This document shows positions 21,373-23,422 of a stretch of DNA of 23,422 nucleotides, piece by piece (the stretch's first letter is position 1; each line of letters opens with the position of its first letter). This stretch comes from an uncultured Oscillospiraceae bacterium (lineage in GTDB: Bacteria > Bacillota > Clostridia > Oscillospirales > Oscillospiraceae). Both the position numbers and the translations under genes were made by a program. The DNA lies in the NCBI GenBank assembly GCA_934645175.1, contig CAKUDE010000035.1, forward strand, positions 1 through 23,422, given 5' to 3'. The notes under the pieces were generated by a model that did no database searches, had not been told where the DNA came from, and saw only the letters and a list, made by a program, of their open reading frames with translations.

Positions 21373-21405
21373 AAAAAAAGAACCGCCCCGATGGGCGGTT
21401 TTTTT
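21373..21405. terminator. Bidirectional terminator ending the ydj-like operon
   Basis: AACCGCCC (21381-21388) and GGGCGGTT (21393-21400) with loop CGAT. Seven A precede it (minus-strand T run) and five further T follow it. It ends the minus-strand TPM-domain gene. Confidence 0.9.
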
Positions 21406-21419
21406 CAGAATTTCGGCGC

Positions 21420-22187
21420 TCAGAAGCTGCCGCTGGTATGGTTTCCGGAGCTGGACGAGCCGCCGCCCCCACCGGAGGAATGCGAATCGTTTCGCGGGCG
21501 CTCCGTGCGCGTCACGTTGCTATACAGGAAGCTGTCGGACTGCGCGCGCAGATTCATGCTGCCCGCGCGGACATAATCCCCGGCGCTGTCTCTGGGGCGC
21601 ACGGTCTTGAGCTTGCCGCGCATCGCACCGGTCACGATCAGCGCCACGACCAGTCCCACCGCAAGCGCGATGATCACCGCAAGGAAGGACATCGGCTCGA
21701 CCGGCAGCTCGGTATCGTCCAGATCGCCGGAGCTCATCCCGTCGAAGAAGCCCTGCACCTGCTCGGCAAAGGCGGAAAATGCGCCGTAATAATCGCCGTC
21801 GGAGAGCAGCGGCTGCACCTTGTCGCCGATGTACTCGCGGCGGCCGGCGGCGAATTTGTATTCGCCCTCGCCGTAGGAGGAGATATCCCATCTGCGCTCG
21901 TTCATCGCAATCAGGAACATCACGCCGTTTTCGGCATAGCCGCCGGTCGTGTAGTAGTCCTGTGCATAATCCGCTACCGTCTTTCCGCCGAGCGACTGCA
22001 CGGTAACAACAACAACGTCATACCCCGTCGAGGCCTGCAGCTCCCGCAGGGTCGTTTCCAGCGCGCCCGCCTCGGCGGCGTCGAGCAGACCGGCGTCGTC
22101 GATCAGCAGCGTCTCGGAAGCCAATGCGCCAAAGCACAGCGCCGCGCAGAGCGCCAGCGCCAGCAGGAGAGAAAACAGTCGTTTCAT
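21420..22187 (-). CDS. TPM-domain membrane protein (YdjH-like)
   Basis: A 255-aa exported membrane protein. It has a signal peptide MKRLFSLLLALALCAALCFGALA|SE, then a TPM (DUF477) domain (about 27-150) with LLIDDAGLLDAAEAGALETTLRELQASTGYDVVVVTV and GVMFLIAMNERRWDISSYGEGEYKF. One transmembrane helix follows (about 170-190). The cytoplasmic tail ends in a low-complexity Ser/Gly run with the final GSF typical of the family. TPM proteins assist membrane stress or photosystem repair. The ATG at 22187 has AAGGAGGG eight bases upstream; an upstream in-frame start overlaps the previous gene. It is third in a cassette resembling ydjI-ydjG-ydjH. Confidence 0.9.
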   Translation of the reverse strand: MKRLFSLLLALALCAALCFGALASETLLIDDAGLLDAAEAGALETTLRELQASTGYDVVVVTVQSLGGKTVADYAQDYYTTGGYAENGVMFLIAMNERRWDISSYGEGEYKFAAGRREYIGDKVQPLLSDGDYYGAFSAFAEQVQGFFDGMSSGDLDDTELPVEPMSFLAVIIALAVGLVVALIVTGAMRGKLKTVRPRDSAGDYVRAGSMNLRAQSDSFLYSNVTRTERPRNDSHSSGGGGGSSSSGNHTSGSF

Positions 22188-22201
22188 TGTTCTTTCCCTC
22201 C

Positions 22202-23287
22202 TTACAGCCGATGGATCAGCCACTCGATGACATAGGTCAGCAGACCGACCGCCGCCGTCAGGCCGAGGAACCAGCGCCAGTACGCGCCTTTATCCACCGG
22301 TAGATTGCCGACAAATTTGCCGGTCTGACCGTTCATCGCGAACAGATACTCCTGCCCGCGCCAGCTCGTATGCATCACCCAGACCGGCATGAGCGCGTAA
22401 TGCGTCTTACCGTTGGTCAGGCGAATGGTCGAATGCTCCGGGCGGACGGTCGCATAGCCCTTGACCGTCTCGCGGAAGGCTTCCTCCGTCGAGCGCTTGA
22501 TACGCTCGTTTGCGCGGGGGATACACTGTTCGGCGGTCATATCGTATTTATCCGCCAGATAGCCCGCCAGATATGCCGTCTGGAAATCGACGAGCTGGGA
22601 ATAGTCATACGGCTCGATGGATTCCATCAGCGTATCGGGCATTTTCCCGGCGCCGTCCACCGGCACGCGGTCAAAGCCCAGGTCGCCGGAGCGCAGCACG
22701 GAAAAATGCGAGGTCTCGGTGTAATCATATCTGGAGTCCGACCAGGTGCGCACCCGCGTGGCGTGGTAGCGCAGATCGGCGTCCGCGTCCGCATCGAAGA
22801 GCCAGAACGGGACATAGAGTCCCTGGATCTTGTCGATATGCGCCTCGGAGGAAAATACCTTCGGCAGCAGCCGCTTCCCCTTCAGATGCGCGGCAAACGC
22901 GGCCTTGGCCGCCTGCTTGTCGAGCTTGAAGGGCAGCACATAATCCGGCCGCAGCGCGCCGGAAAAGGCGCCCGCCATCACGACGGGGTTGCCGCAATAG
23001 GGGCAGCTTGTCGCGCCGGTCGTCTCCTCGGCAACGATCTCGCCGCCGCAGGACTTGCAGACATAAACGCGCATGGAGTCCGTCTCCTCCTGCGTCCAGG
23101 CGCTTTCCTGCGCCGTCTGCCAGTTCATCTCGTCCGGCTGTTCGTTTTTCAGAACCTCGTCCTGCGCGCGGAGCGCTTCGGGGTCAAACTCCGTGTCGCA
23201 ATACGGGCACTTCAGCTTTTGCAGACCGCTGTTGAACTCGATCGCGCCGCCGCAGCAGGGGCATTTATATTCTAATAAAGTAGCCAT
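22202..23287 (-). CDS. Zinc-ribbon membrane-anchored protein (YdjG-like)
   Basis: A 361-aa protein with two N-terminal zinc ribbons: CPCC with CPYC (C9, C12, C27, C30) and CKSC with CPYC (about 77-100). A middle domain (about 110-325) has VLPFKLDKQAAKAAF and LYVPFWLFDADADADLRYHATR. One C-terminal transmembrane helix (about 340-355) ends IEWLIHRL. This is the layout of B. subtilis YdjG-type proteins, whose genes neighbour SPFH (YdjI) and TPM (YdjH) genes. It may link the membrane to a stress complex; function is inferred from context. The next gene starts 14 bases after its stop. No strong SD precedes the ATG. Confidence 0.86.
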   Translation of the reverse strand: MATLLEYKCPCCGGAIEFNSGLQKLKCPYCDTEFDPEALRAQDEVLKNEQPDEMNWQTAQESAWTQEETDSMRVYVCKSCGGEIVAEETTGATSCPYCGNPVVMAGAFSGALRPDYVLPFKLDKQAAKAAFAAHLKGKRLLPKVFSSEAHIDKIQGLYVPFWLFDADADADLRYHATRVRTWSDSRYDYTETSHFSVLRSGDLGFDRVPVDGAGKMPDTLMESIEPYDYSQLVDFQTAYLAGYLADKYDMTAEQCIPRANERIKRSTEEAFRETVKGYATVRPEHSTIRLTNGKTHYALMPVWVMHTSWRGQEYLFAMNGQTGKFVGNLPVDKGAYWRWFLGLTAAVGLLTYVIEWLIHRL

Positions 23288-23299
23288 AAGCGCTCAGAT

Positions 23300-23422
23300 T
23301 CAACCCTCGTCGCCGAAGCGGCTGCCGCATTCGGGGCAGAATTTGGGGGGATGTGCGGGATCCTCGGGCGTCCAGCCGCACTTACCGCAGCGGCCGGCCG
23401 GTCTCTTTGTGCCGCAGTTGCG
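23300..23422 (-). CDS. C-terminal zinc ribbon of a YdjI/SPFH-like protein (partial)
   Basis: The last 40 codons of a gene running in from beyond the window. They encode a Cys-rich tail ([23 protein letters not shown]) typical of the C-terminus of SPFH or virion core YdjI proteins. It ends 12 bases before the YdjG-like start. The position before a YdjG and a YdjH-like gene supports the call, but the SPFH domain itself is not visible here. Confidence 0.6.
   Translation of the reverse strand, partial: RNCGTKRPAGRCGKCGWTPEDPAHPPKFCPECGSRFGDEG

Overview
The window looks like chromosome of a strictly anaerobic gut-type Firmicute, probably Clostridia (Oscillospirales-like). The grounds are the GC-rich codon use, strong Shine-Dalgarno sites, a reverse rubrerythrin with a PerR-type regulator, a FeoA/FeoA/FeoB locus, Fe-S aldo/keto reductases, YedF/DUF3343, a YhbD-bactofilin pair and a YdjI/YdjG/YdjH-like cassette. 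The species assignment is inference only.

Layout. (1) 1-1755 is the last gene of an integrated mobile element, a large serine recombinase. It runs into the 3' side of a tRNA-Leu(UAG) gene on the opposite strand. (2) 1990-3852 (minus) is an operon of a MinD-like ATPase, a methylglyoxal synthase-like protein without the usual catalytic Asp, and DapH. (3) 4036-5304 (plus) is an oxidative stress block: a PerR-like repressor with its own operator, a reverse rubrerythrin and a small hypothetical protein. (4) 9049-5329 (minus) is a MerR-led operon (MerR, flavin reductase-like protein, two Fe-S aldo/keto reductases and a short pyroglutamyl-peptidase-like protein) behind a 19-bp-spacer MerR-type promoter. 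(5) 12784-9202 (minus) is ferrous iron uptake: FeoA, FeoA, FeoB, a 59-aa Cys-rich membrane peptide and an HMA-domain protein, with three DtxR-like operator palindromes. (6) 14878-13110 (minus) is a TarI/IspD-like cytidylyltransferase with an SDR epimerase/dehydratase, probably surface glycan or teichoic acid chemistry, preceded by the apparent remnant of another glycan gene. (7) 15191-16565 (plus) is a GNAT acetyltransferase, YedF and DUF3343, all overlapping by stop/start codons. (8) 16562-17273 holds a compact leader unit: promoter, SD, a small ORF with a perfect (AC)24 tract coding for eight Thr-His pairs, and a strong terminator, followed by a small membrane protein gene. (9) 17657-19420 is a type IV prepilin-like protein with a long repetitive, probably beta-helical domain, flanked by clusters of nested palindromic repeats. 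(10) 19825-21068 is a YhbD-like regulator plus a bactofilin-like protein behind tandem operators. (11) 23422-21420 (minus) is a YdjI/YdjG/YdjH-like membrane-stress cassette.

The most unusual element is the (AC)24 leader at 16562-16760. The repeat number sets the reading frame, and the frame sets whether translation stops inside or upstream of the terminator hairpin. It could therefore be a phase-variable attenuator. Secondary points are the catalytically altered MgsA-like and AKR-like proteins, the three feo operators, the mosaic pilin gene and the dense palindromic repeats.
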